64,000 nt of DNA from CAVOAK01 sp963664465 (GTDB taxonomy: Bacteria; Pseudomonadota; Alphaproteobacteria; UBA8366; CAVOAK01), in assembly GCA_963664465.2 (NCBI GenBank), contig CAXXSU010000004.1:124001-188000 (forward strand). Reading direction: 5' to 3'. The notes under the pieces are model-generated. The model saw nothing but the letters and a program-made list of their open reading frames with translations, did not search any database and was not told where the DNA came from. The position numbers and the translations under genes are program-made. Below are positions 16,935-24,974 of this stretch, in pieces. How positions within the stretch are numbered: the stretch's first letter is position 1; each line of letters opens with the position of its first letter.

Positions 16935-17270
16935 ATGGCAACACCAATTCTTCAGCTTTCAGACGCTGCGGCGACTCACGTCAAGGCGCTAATCGACCGG
17001 GCGGAAAAGCCGGTCCTGGGTCTGCGTGTCGGCGTCCGTACTCAAGGCTGTTCCGGCTTGAGCTACTTCGTCGAGTACGCCGAGGAGCAGGATCCTCTGG
17101 AAGAAGTGGTAGAGGACAAGGGGGTCAAGATCTTCGTCGATTCCATGGCGCTGATGTATTTCATCGGCGCGGAAATGGATTATCAGGAGGACAAGTTACA
17201 GTCCGGGTTTATTTTCAACAATCCGAATGAAAAGTCCCGCTGCGGCTGCGGTGAGTCATTCAGCATTTAG
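16935..17270 (+). CDS. sufA: SufA, A-type Fe-S carrier
   Basis: The 111-residue HesB/IscA-fold protein carries the three conserved Cys for cluster binding: TQGCSGLSY and RCGCGESF at the C-terminus. A strong AAGGAG site precedes the ATG by about eight bases. It transfers clusters from SufBCD to target apoproteins and is the last suf gene here, 44 bp after sufT. Confidence 0.95.
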   Translation: MATPILQLSDAAATHVKALIDRAEKPVLGLRVGVRTQGCSGLSYFVEYAEEQDPLEEVVEDKGVKIFVDSMALMYFIGAEMDYQEDKLQSGFIFNNPNEKSRCGCGESFSI

Positions 17271-17386
17271 ACGAGCGAGATCTCGGACGCAAGATCGGCG
17301 CGATCGTCGCCGATACGATGCCGCTGGCAGAGAGTGAGCGCGCCGGCGTAATCGAGCAACGCGTCCGAACCTTACTGGAAACCTAA
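17255..17386 (+). other. Coding-like remnant without a start codon
   Basis: A frame overlapping the end of sufA and running to TAA reads protein-like: ERDLGRKIGAIVADTMPLA, then a tail ending RVRTLLET. It begins only after an upstream stop and has no start codon. It may be the C-terminus of a lost gene. I do not recognise the family. Confidence 0.25.
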
Positions 17387-17484
17387 GCTAGCGAGGTTTG
17401 GCACCTCAGCATATTACCCCATTAGTTTGCGACGATCCTTTGACACCACCCGGTCTCAACACTACTTTGTTAACGGAGGTGCCG

Positions 17485-17775
17485 ATGGCAGATGAAACCG
17501 ATCAGGCCGATGAGGAAAGCGCGCTGGCATTAGCCGCCACCTCCGCCGCCAACGAAATTACCGTCGATGCAATCGCCGTATTGGGCACGACAACGATGAA
17601 AGTTAGTCAGGTTCTCAAACTTGGACGTGGCGCGATCGTCGAGCTCGACAAGCATGTCGGCGACCGTGTCGATATTCACGTCAATCAACAACTCATTGCC
17701 CGTGGCGAGGTCGTCGTCGTCGACGACAAACTTGGCGTGTCAATAACCGAGATCGTGCGGAAGGGCAAGAACTGA
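17485..17775 (+). CDS. fliN: FliN, flagellar motor switch protein (orphan gene)
   Basis: ATG 17485 is preceded by GGAGGT. The 96-residue protein has a short acidic Ala-rich N-terminus and a single SpoA domain: ITVDAIAVLGTTTMKVSQVLKL, then GAIVELDKHVGDRVDIHVN, RGEVVVVDDKLGVSITEIV. FliN forms the base of the flagellar C-ring. No other flagellar gene is in the window, which is unusual because fliN normally sits with fliM/fliG or fliH. Confidence 0.88.
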   Translation: MADETDQADEESALALAATSAANEITVDAIAVLGTTTMKVSQVLKLGRGAIVELDKHVGDRVDIHVNQQLIARGEVVVVDDKLGVSITEIVRKGKN

Positions 17776-17965
17776 GCGACCGCAGTGTTTTCGAGCTTCG
17801 AGGTTCGTCGCTTGTATTCTGCGCCCGGGCGTCAAGCGGCATGTCCGTGATCAGGCATGCGCGAAGAAACAGGCCGGTCGGCCGGCACATTTCAAACATG
17901 ACTTGCCAGATGCACAATTGCGCTGGTTCAATCGTCCGAGACCTTCGACGAGGAGAGACCATTTC

Positions 17966-18976
17966 GTGAGCGACGTGCAGACATTTGAGCTCGGCGACTA
18001 TGACCTGCAATCGGGCGACACCCTTCCCGATGCGAAGCTCGTCTACAAGACCTACGGCAGTCTCAACGAGGATAACAGCAACGTCATTCTCTACCTGACG
18101 CGATTCGGTGGTACCCATGTCGAAAACGAGGTCTTCATCGGCAGCGACATGGCGCTCGACCCTGAACGCTATTTCATCGTCGTACCGAACATGTTTGGAA
18201 ACGGCGCTTCGTCGTCGCCCAGCAATACGCCACCGCCGCTCGACCGGTCGCATTTCCCCCACACAACGATCCACGACAATGTGCGCGCCCAGCATCGCCT
18301 CGTCACCGAACGCCTGGGCATCGAACGGATTAAGTTGGTGGTCGGCTGGTCGATGGGCGGGTTGCAGACATTTCATTGGGCAGCGCTCTATCCCGATATG
18401 GTCGAGCGTATGGCGCCACTGTGCAGTGCCGCGCGATGCTCGAGACACAACTATGTATTCCTGGAGGGCATGAAGGCGGCGCTAACCGCGGACCAGAATT
18501 GGCAGGATGGGCTTTACGATGAACCGCCGATGACGGGCTTGCGGGCAATCGGCCGGGCCTGGGCAAGCTGGGCCTTATCACAGGCATTCTTTCGCGAGGA
18601 GCTTTACCGCAAGCTCGGCCATGCGACTGTCGACGATTATCTCCGTGACTATTGGGAGCCGATGTTTCTGGCCCGCGACGCCAATAACATGTTGTCGATG
18701 ATCTGGACCTGGCAGCGTGCCGACATCAGCGTAAACGACCTTTACAACCGGGCGTTCGATGAGGCGCTTGGCGCGATAACCGCCAAGGCCTTTGTCATGC
18801 CGGGCGAGACCGACCTGTATTTTCAAGTCACGGACAGCCTCTACGAGGTCGAGCATATGCCGAACGCCGAGCTGCGGCCTATCCCCTCGCTCTATGGACA
18901 CCTTGCCGCAGGCGACAAGGACCCGACCGATACGAAATTTATCAACGAGATGCTGAAAGAGTTGCTGACGAGCTAG
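17966..18976 (+). CDS. MetX-like alpha/beta-hydrolase (homoserine O-acyltransferase family)
   Basis: The GTG at 17966 follows AGGAGAGA and gives 336 residues; an earlier TTG at 17903 is possible. The catalytic triad can be located: nucleophile Ser in VVGWSMGGLQTFHWA, Asp in VMPGETDLYF, His in SLYGHLAAGDKD. The opening ELGDYDLQSGDTLPDAKLVY is typical of the MetX family. The MetX segment after the N-terminal strand is altered (TRFGGTHVENEVFIG), so it may be an acyltransferase or hydrolase on another substrate. No methionine genes adjoin it. Confidence 0.8.
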   Translation: MSDVQTFELGDYDLQSGDTLPDAKLVYKTYGSLNEDNSNVILYLTRFGGTHVENEVFIGSDMALDPERYFIVVPNMFGNGASSSPSNTPPPLDRSHFPHTTIHDNVRAQHRLVTERLGIERIKLVVGWSMGGLQTFHWAALYPDMVERMAPLCSAARCSRHNYVFLEGMKAALTADQNWQDGLYDEPPMTGLRAIGRAWASWALSQAFFREELYRKLGHATVDDYLRDYWEPMFLARDANNMLSMIWTWQRADISVNDLYNRAFDEALGAITAKAFVMPGETDLYFQVTDSLYEVEHMPNAELRPIPSLYGHLAAGDKDPTDTKFINEMLKELLTS

Positions 18977-19211
18977 GCTGGGATCGGAAGATCAACAAGC
19001 CGCTCAGGAGAATTGGGATAGTAACCGAGCAGGTAAGGATGAATACGAATACCACTGCAACGTAGCTATCCACGGCTTCTTCAAGTGCAAGGTGCGAGCG
19101 ACAACAGGCAAGCAATTCCAAATGAAATCGCCTTGCGCGCAACGGTCGAGTATACCGCCGCACCATGCACCGCGCGTCGACCTTTCCGGATCAAAACGGC
19201 CGCCGCTTGTG

Positions 19212-20378
19212 TTATACCAACGGCACTAATTATTGACCTGAAATCGCCCAATCTCTCATTCCGATGGACATGATCGTCTCGGGCTGGTCGATTAGTTTGT
19301 TCCAGGCTTGGCAACCGGCCTCGATGATGGCGTCGTAATCTTCGAAGACGCGGTTAGAGAGCCAATTCTGGCGGAGGTATTGCCAGATGTTCTCGACCGG
19401 GTTCAGCTCGGGCGAGCGCGATGGCAGCAGGATGATGGTGAGGTTCTTGGGGACCTTGAGCTGGTCGGTGCTGTGCCACCCGGCGCGGTCCATCAGGACG
19501 ACGCCATGGGCCTTGGCGGCGACGTTGCAGCTGATCTCGTCGAGATGCATCTGCATGGCGGCTGTGTTGGCGAAGGGGAGCATGAGAGCGGCACCCTTGG
19601 CTCCCACGGGACAGATTGCGCCAAAGAGGTAGGCGTTCGTGTAGCGCTGATCGGCGGGCAGGCGTGGCCTTGTTCCCTTCTTCGCCCAAATGCGCACACG
19701 CCCGTTCTTCTGTCCCAGCCTGGCCTCGTCTTGGAACCAGATCTCGACCCGCTTGGTCTTGGGCAGACCGGCTAGGTGGGCAGCGAGCGTGCGGGGGAAG
19801 TTTTTTTGAACGCCTCGATCACCCGCTGGTCCTGCTTGGGGTGCTGCGGCCGGGCGCTGATGTGGGAGAAGGACAGCGCGACGAGAAGGTCGGAGATCGC
19901 CCGCTCGCTATAGATCACGCCAAAGCGTTCTTCGATCACCCGTTTCAGGTCAACCCGCCGCCAGCGAACCACACCGTCAATCTCTGGATCGGGGCCCGTT
20001 TCGACGATCACCGACAGTTCGCCCATCTGCTCGTCGGTCAAGAGCCGGGGGCGGCCCGCACCGGGACGGTTCTTCAAGCCGTCTGCCCCTTCATCGTTGA
20101 AGCGGTGCGCCCAGTCTCTCAGCGTCTGGCGATCCATGCCGCCGACCTTAGCGGCTTCCGCTCGGCTCATGCCGTCGTAAACCGCCGCCAAGGCCAAAAG
20201 CCGGCGAACTTGGCGGGGATCGCGACTGTGCTTGGCCAAACACCGGAGCTCAATGCTGTCGTAGTCGTCCCGAAGAGCAATGCATACTGACATGGCGAAT
20301 CTCCTTCGCCAGCCTTGAATCACATCCAGCCCAAAAAGGGAATCCCTTGCGAGTCAGAATTTTGCGCCGTTGGTATTA
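19212..20378 (-). mobile_element. IS630-family insertion sequence
   Basis: The ends are near-matching inverted repeats, TACCAACGGCACTAATT on the left (from 19214) and, reversed on the right, TACCAACGGCGCAAAAT (to 20375). IS630 elements target TA; TA lies directly left, but the right flank reads TTA, so the exact borders are uncertain. The element separates the MetX-like gene from the second M19-like gene. I see no gene in 18977-19211. Confidence 0.8.
19230..20293 (-). CDS. IS630-family transposase, two frames joined by an A7 slip site
   Basis: The upstream frame (start near 20293, MSVCIALRDDYDSIELR) supplies the helix-turn-helix DNA-binding region (SRAEAAKVGGMDRQTLRDWA) and ends soon after 19801. 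The downstream frame supplies the DDE core: IWFQDEARLGQKNG, VVLMDRAGWHSTDQL, and SPELNPVENIWQYLRQ with the Glu. The frames meet at a run of seven A on the coding strand (19801-19807), a common programmed frameshift signal in this family. A full-length product therefore needs slippage. Confidence 0.85.
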
Positions 20379-20487
20379 TCGCGTCACGACCGAGGGCGGC
20401 GTGCCTTACTGAGAGCAAAGGCTGGCCCGGACAAGAACGGTCACAGGCCTAGCCAGTGCGTATTGTCGATGGTGACGATTCGCTAAA

Positions 20488-21585
20488 CTAACTCCAAATT
20501 TGTTTTGCGACCCGCATGATGTTCTCGCCGAGGATGCCGCGCACTTCCTTCTCGCTATAGCCGTGTTTGAGCATCAATTCGGTCAGTTCCGGCATCTGCT
20601 CCGGTCCGATGTAGTGGATGTCGCGCCAGTCGGGTCCGATGGAATCTCCACCCGTGGCGTGCATATGCGCCGCCTGGTGCAAGTCCATCTGATTAAAGCG
20701 GCCACCGAATGAGGTCTGCCGCGCGCCGACGGCAGGATCCGCCGGGGTCGCTGGCCTGGCGTCGAACGGTTCGCGGCCCCATCCATCCGATACGTAGTCG
20801 GTGCCGATCCCAACATTCTCGGGGCCAATCAATTCCGCGACATAGTTGATGTGTTTCAGCATCCTCTCGGCCGATCCATCGTTATCGCCCATGAAGACGC
20901 CGACACCATTGATGCACATGACGCCGCCGGATTTTGCGCAGGCTTTGATTGCTTCGTCCTTGACGTTGCGCGGGATATCCCACACCGCGGCAGGGTTCGA
21001 ATGCGAGAAGATGACCGGAGCGCTCGAGGCTTCAAACGTATCCATGGACGTGCGATGACCGGTGTGGGTCACGTCGACGATCATGCCGACGCGGTTCATC
21101 TCTTCGACCAGCGCTACGCCGAACCGGCTCAGGCCGTCGTCGGTGCGCTCCATGCAGCCATCACCGACGAGATTTTTCATGTTGTATGCCATCAGCATAT
21201 GGCGAATGCCGAGCCGGTGGTATATCTCGATCATTTTGACATCGCCCTCGGCGGGGTTGGTGCCCTGGAAGTGGAAGACGATCGCGAGCTTGCCTTCCTT
21301 CTTGGCTCGCGCGATATCGGCAAACTTGTCGACCAGCACGTAGGTGTCGGGATTCGCCAAGAAGTAGGCACGCTGGATGGCAATCGACTTGATCGTGTCG
21401 GCCATTCCGGACCAATCGGACGAGATGGTGAGCGATGCGAGCGTGTAGCCGTGTGCGGCCGATCGGGTAAGTACGTGCTCTTGGGAGTCTGGTCCGCCCC
21501 GTGACCCCCAAGGAACGGTCATATCCCAGACGTGGGCGTCGCTTAAAAGCGCAGTCGCTTCCTCGGAAACATTCCAATCGGCCAT
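20488..21585 (-). CDS. Peptidase M19 family protein, second paralogue
   Basis: The 365-residue paralogue of 4435-5409 shares its opening (ADWNVSEEATALLSDA) and core. It has DVTHT and FSHSNP for two His ligands and VGIGTDYVSDGWGREPF in the Asp region. As in the other copy, the N-terminal D-G-H-x-D motif is replaced (VWDMTVPW) and the bridging Glu by Gln (HFQGTNP). It has an extra segment of about 45 residues (GARQTSFGGRFNQMDLHQAA...) near the C-terminus that could cap the active site. The substrate is unknown. An IS630 lies downstream. Confidence 0.8.
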   Translation of the reverse strand: MADWNVSEEATALLSDAHVWDMTVPWGSRGGPDSQEHVLTRSAAHGYTLASLTISSDWSGMADTIKSIAIQRAYFLANPDTYVLVDKFADIARAKKEGKLAIVFHFQGTNPAEGDVKMIEIYHRLGIRHMLMAYNMKNLVGDGCMERTDDGLSRFGVALVEEMNRVGMIVDVTHTGHRTSMDTFEASSAPVIFSHSNPAAVWDIPRNVKDEAIKACAKSGGVMCINGVGVFMGDNDGSAERMLKHINYVAELIGPENVGIGTDYVSDGWGREPFDARPATPADPAVGARQTSFGGRFNQMDLHQAAHMHATGGDSIGPDWRDIHYIGPEQMPELTELMLKHGYSEKEVRGILGENIMRVAKQIWS

Positions 21586-21707
21586 ATTCCCCTCCCCTAG
21601 TTAGTTGCCCGCTGTGCGACCTAATGCGCCGCACCAGGCATTTGTACCTCAAGACTAGCGCGCTAGTCCTAAATTTGACCAGTCAAGCTAGCGTCGCGTG
21701 ACGCATC

Positions 21708-22199
21708 TCAGCCGTTCTCCACTTCACCGAGAACACTCTCCATGAACGACAAGGATTCCTCGGCGAAGCGCCACATGTTCTCTTGCCTGTCCGGGAGTCC
21801 TGTTTCCAGGGTCATGGATCGCTCCAGAGGACCGACCATGGCAGCGCACGAGTGTCCGGGCGCGTCGCCGTAGCGGTTTCCGGTCGGCCCGCTGGCACCG
21901 GTCTCACAAAATCCCCAGGTGGCCCCAAGCCGCTCCCGTATGGACCGCGCCACGATCAAGGCATAATCCTCGGTTGCAGCGCGCATGGTGATGACGTCCT
22001 CGGGCAAGTCGAGCAGACCGGCCCGCGCCGCGCGGGTATAGATGACGCCACCGCCAAGAAAATACGCCGAAGCCCCTGGCACAGCCAACAAGGCCGCTGA
22101 GATCAAGCCACCGGCCGACGATTCCGCAACGGCAATTGTATCTGCCCGGCTCTTGAGGTGGCTACCCAGGGTCGCGGCGAGCGAGATCAATCTGTCCAT
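21708..22199 (-). CDS. CinA C-terminal-domain protein (nicotinamide-nucleotide amidase-like)
   Basis: The 163-residue protein consists only of the CinA C-terminal domain, as in PncC. The opening helix is followed by TIAVAESSAGGLISAALLAV with the catalytic Ser, YFLGGGVIYTRAAR, and CETGASGPTGNRYG. PncC enzymes hydrolyse nicotinamide mononucleotide to nicotinate mononucleotide plus ammonia. The TGASGPTG segment differs slightly from the usual TGIAGP, so activity is likely but unproven. It is a single gene; I see nothing in 22200-22449 other than the ArsR promoter. Confidence 0.82.
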   Translation of the reverse strand: MDRLISLAATLGSHLKSRADTIAVAESSAGGLISAALLAVPGASAYFLGGGVIYTRAARAGLLDLPEDVITMRAATEDYALIVARSIRERLGATWGFCETGASGPTGNRYGDAPGHSCAAMVGPLERSMTLETGLPDRQENMWRFAEESLSFMESVLGEVENG

Positions 22200-22405
22200 G
22201 TCAGGTCAATCCGGTGTGCGTGGCATCTGTGATGAAAACACAATCCGCTATCGTACTGCTTTCGCCTTTGTCAAAGACGAATTGTCGAAGTGCTCCATCC
22301 CACCGAGGAAGTCAACCGCACGACCAAGTAGCAGACCGACGGCAATACCACCATCGGCGCCGCAACAACTCAAACGTCTATCGGACTTTGATCCAGCCTA
22401 CATTT

Positions 22406-22440
22406 CAATTGAATTGACACGATCCTATTTTTTATATAAC
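22406..22440 (+). promoter_or_regulatory. Candidate promoter and operator of the arsR-like operon
   Basis: A perfect dyad CAATT-G-AATTG (22406-22416) overlaps TTGACA (22414-22419), followed 15 bases later by TATAAC (22435-22440). The start codon lies only about ten bases after the -10-like box and no ribosome site is visible, so the transcript may be leaderless. The dyad suits an ArsR-type repressor. Confidence 0.45.
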
Positions 22441-22449
22441 ACTTTGGTT

Positions 22450-22818
22450 ATGGAACTAATTAGTTATACACAAAGCCAACCCAACCTTGATGCGCTATTT
22501 GCGGCGCTCGCTGACTCCACACGGCGGGCGATACTTTTGCGTTTGGCAGATGGCCAAGCCTCGGTAAACGAGATCGCGGCTCCATTTGAAATAAGCCAAC
22601 CGGCCGTATCAAAGCATTTGAAGGTGCTTGAGCGGGCGGGCCTGATCGAGAGAGACGTCGACGAACAACGCCGCCCGGCACGGTTGAAGGCCGAAGAGAT
22701 GGCAGCCGCCGTCGATTGGCTCACAAATTTTAGCGAATTTTGGGGTGCAAGCTTTGACCAACTTGACGACCTCCTTGTCGGCATGAAGCAAGCAAAAAAG
22801 AGTCGGAGGAAAAAATGA
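22450..22818 (+). CDS. ArsR-family transcriptional repressor
   Basis: ATG 22450 opens a 122-residue protein beginning MELISYTQSQPNLDALFAAL. The winged helix-turn-helix is clear: ALADSTRRAILLRLADGQAS, EISQPAVSKHLKVLERAGLI, then a wing (ERDVDEQRRPARLKAEEM). The metal-binding ELCVCDL-type motif of arsenic sensors is missing, which fits the non-metal subgroup that controls SRPBCC proteins. Its stop overlaps the next gene (ATGA), so the two are translationally coupled. Confidence 0.88.
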   Translation: MELISYTQSQPNLDALFAALADSTRRAILLRLADGQASVNEIAAPFEISQPAVSKHLKVLERAGLIERDVDEQRRPARLKAEEMAAAVDWLTNFSEFWGASFDQLDDLLVGMKQAKKSRRKK

Positions 22819-23318
22819 CCGAATCACCGGAATTCATACTGGACCGACTTTTCGATGCGCCCCGCGAAATGGTTTGGAGGGCTTGGACTGATCCTGAGCT
22901 GCTCTCGCACTGGTATGGCCCCCGGGTAGAAACGATCATCCACAAATTTGACCTAATGCCCGGCGGAGTGTGGCTCAACGAGATGAAATTCGGCGACAAA
23001 TCCGATCTCAGCAAAGCCGTTTTCCAAGAAGTCGTGCCGGAAGAAAAGCTCGTTTGGCAGCAGTCTTCTACGGATTCGGATTGGAACATTATCTCAAATC
23101 CGATGATGGAGGACTGGCCTCGTGTGATGTTGACGATCGTCACATTTGAGGACAGCGGTTCGAAGACGAATGTCCGATTGACATGGATACCTTTTGAAGC
23201 GACCGACGCCGAGATCGCCTGTTTTGCCGGCGCCGTCGCCAACATGGGCAAGGGATGGGAAGGCGGATTCGCAATTATGGATGAGATGTTTGCTGAGATG
23301 CAGGCAGAAAGTTCTTAG
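22815..23318 (+). CDS. SRPBCC (AHSA1-type) protein
   Basis: The 167-residue protein has the START-like fold of the AHSA1 group: FILDRLFDAPREMVWRAWTD, LLSHWYGPRVETI, GGVWLNEMKF and a C-terminal helix GWEGGFAIMDEMFAEM. These bind hydrophobic ligands. The pairing with an upstream ArsR-type repressor is common and suggests ligand-linked control, though the ligand is unknown. It is cytoplasmic. Confidence 0.87.
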   Translation: MTESPEFILDRLFDAPREMVWRAWTDPELLSHWYGPRVETIIHKFDLMPGGVWLNEMKFGDKSDLSKAVFQEVVPEEKLVWQQSSTDSDWNIISNPMMEDWPRVMLTIVTFEDSGSKTNVRLTWIPFEATDAEIACFAGAVANMGKGWEGGFAIMDEMFAEMQAESS

Positions 23319-23327
23319 GGGCAAGCA

Positions 23328-23753
23328 ATGAACGACAAAACCGCTGGCGGCGTTCACTGGAGTTTCTGGGTGGTCGGCATAGCCGCGCTGATCTGGAATG
23401 GATTGGGCGTGATAAATTTCTTTGCGCAGATGGACCCAGATGTGCTCGCTTCATATCGCGAATCCGAGCGCGCGACCGTGGAAGGCCGGCCCCTATGGGC
23501 GACCGGAGCATTTGTGCTAGCCGTGTTCGGCGGCGCGCTCGGCTGCCTCCTGCTTCTGCTCAGGAACTCGGCTGCATACTATTTGTTCATCGCGTCGCTA
23601 CTTGGCGTGATTGGCACAATGACCCATGCCCTTGGCCTCGGTATCGACCTCGGTCTCGGCGAGATTTTGGGGATTGTTCTGATGCCGCTGGCGGTTGCAG
23701 CGTTCTTGATCTGGTATTCGAAGCAAGCCAAGAACAAGGGTTGGCTCGGCTAG
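23328..23753 (+). CDS. Four-helix membrane protein in the arsR operon
   Basis: The 141-residue protein has four hydrophobic segments: HWSFWVVGIAALIWNGLGVI, ATGAFVLAVFGGALGCLLLL, YYLFIASLLGVIGTMTHALG and ILGIVLMPLAVAAFLIWYSK. It follows the SRPBCC gene by nine bases and is probably co-transcribed. Proteins of this shape are frequent third members of ArsR-SRPBCC operons, but no biochemical role is established that I know of. Confidence 0.75.
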   Translation: MNDKTAGGVHWSFWVVGIAALIWNGLGVINFFAQMDPDVLASYRESERATVEGRPLWATGAFVLAVFGGALGCLLLLLRNSAAYYLFIASLLGVIGTMTHALGLGIDLGLGEILGIVLMPLAVAAFLIWYSKQAKNKGWLG

Positions 23754-23772
23754 CGGCCATATCTGAAAACAC

Positions 23773-23810
23773 GCCCGGCAGCTTTATATGGCCCCGGGCC
23801 TTTCCGTTTT
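23773..23810 (+). terminator. Likely intrinsic terminator of the arsR operon
   Basis: GCCCGG (23773-23778) pairs with CCGGGC (23794-23799), followed by CTTTCCGTTTT. It sits 19 bases after the stop codon of the membrane protein gene. Confidence 0.55.
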
Positions 23811-23903
23811 ATCAGCGGACACCTTGCGGAGGGCCGCTTCTGGCCATGCGCGGACGATCATCGTGAGGTAGGGATACGTTCGCTGATGACCCAAAGCGGA
23901 CCT
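23811..23903. repeat. REP-like hairpin pair, inverted orientation
   Basis: A B-type unit (AGCGGACACC...; GGCCGCTTCTGGCCATGCGC-GGAC) and an A-type unit (GATGACCCAAAGCGGACCT) read on the minus strand. This is the only member outside 1.3-10.5 kb. It lies between convergent genes. Confidence 0.65.
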
Positions 23904-23923
23904 TCGGTTTAGACGCACCCGCC

Positions 23924-24847
23924 TCAAGTTTCGACCTCATTAGCTATCCTGCTTTCACGGTAAGCCATATAGGACACGCTCGAAATGATCATGGCGCCGC
24001 CGGCCCAGGTGAAAACGCCGGGGACCTCGGCGAAGAAGATGTAGCCGATGGCCGCCGCCCAGATCAGCTGCAGGAAGAACATCGGCGAGACGACGCTAGT
24101 CTCGACCTCCTTGAGTGCCTGGGTGAAGGCGAATGTCGACAGGGTGCCGACGATACCCATGGCGGCGAGCCACAGAAGCTGGCGCCCGTCCGGCCACTGC
24201 CAGACGAACAACGCGGGCACCAATGCCAGCGGCACGCGCAGCATTACGGAAAAGAAGGTGATCGTGACGACGGAATCGGTTCGGGTCAGCACCTTGATGA
24301 TGAGGATTATGATCGCGAACAGCAGCGACCCGGCGATGACCAGCAACGCACCGGTGTCCACCGCTACTATCCCGGGGCGCAAGATGACGAAGACCCCGGC
24401 GAAGCCGAACAGAATGGCCACCCATTTGGCCGTTCCCACCCGCTCTTTGAAAAGGACCATGGCCAGCAGGATCGTGAAGATGGGCATCGTGAAATTGAGC
24501 GCCGTGACGGTGGCCAAGGGCGTGACGCTCAAGGCGTAGAACACGGCCAATGTGCCCACTACGCTAAGGACGCCGCGAACGACGTAGAGCCCGAACTTCT
24601 CGGTGCGAAGCGGGCGGAGCCCGTAGCGAATGAGCCACGGCAACATCGCGAGCAGCCCGAAGAACGCGGCAAAGAAGGCGATTTGGAACGGATGCAAGTC
24701 CGCCGAGAGATGCCGCACGACGCCCATGCCCGAGGCCCAGGCGATGGTGGACAGGAGCGCGAGACCCATGCCGCGCATGGTGCTCGTCAATCCGAAAACG
24801 CGTGCTCGGACAGGTGGCGCCAAAGCGGTTTCCTTCCCGTGTTCCAT
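23924..24847 (-). CDS. EamA/DMT-family transporter
   Basis: The start at 24847 (MEHGKETALAPP...) is used; the frame opens further upstream at 24892. The product has 307 residues and ten hydrophobic helices in two EamA repeats. The first runs from MGLALLSTIAWASGMGVV to the FKERVGTAKWVAILFGFAGV signature. The second runs from GALLVIAGSLLFAIIILII to FFAEVPGVFTWAGGAMII. These are drug/metabolite exporters of the inner membrane. The substrate cannot be read from sequence. It lies downstream of the glutamine synthetase-like gene on the same strand, 127 bp apart. Confidence 0.88.
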   Translation of the reverse strand: MEHGKETALAPPVRARVFGLTSTMRGMGLALLSTIAWASGMGVVRHLSADLHPFQIAFFAAFFGLLAMLPWLIRYGLRPLRTEKFGLYVVRGVLSVVGTLAVFYALSVTPLATVTALNFTMPIFTILLAMVLFKERVGTAKWVAILFGFAGVFVILRPGIVAVDTGALLVIAGSLLFAIIILIIKVLTRTDSVVTITFFSVMLRVPLALVPALFVWQWPDGRQLLWLAAMGIVGTLSTFAFTQALKEVETSVVSPMFFLQLIWAAAIGYIFFAEVPGVFTWAGGAMIISSVSYMAYRESRIANEVET

Positions 24848-24974
24848 GCGACTATAATTGATTGTGGGGGAGACGTGAAACGCTGGCCACAAATTGCGCT
24901 ATGCACGCCCTACCCTAGATCGGGAAGCTTCGTCGATCACTCCTGTCCCGCGTGGGTCGTGAGTCGATCTCGCG

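Noticed and set aside
18942..19166. 74-residue minus-strand frame with a hydrophobic stretch
   Set aside because: It begins antisense to nothing in particular and ends inside the MetX-like gene; no ribosome site and no family, so chance hydrophobicity is more likely.
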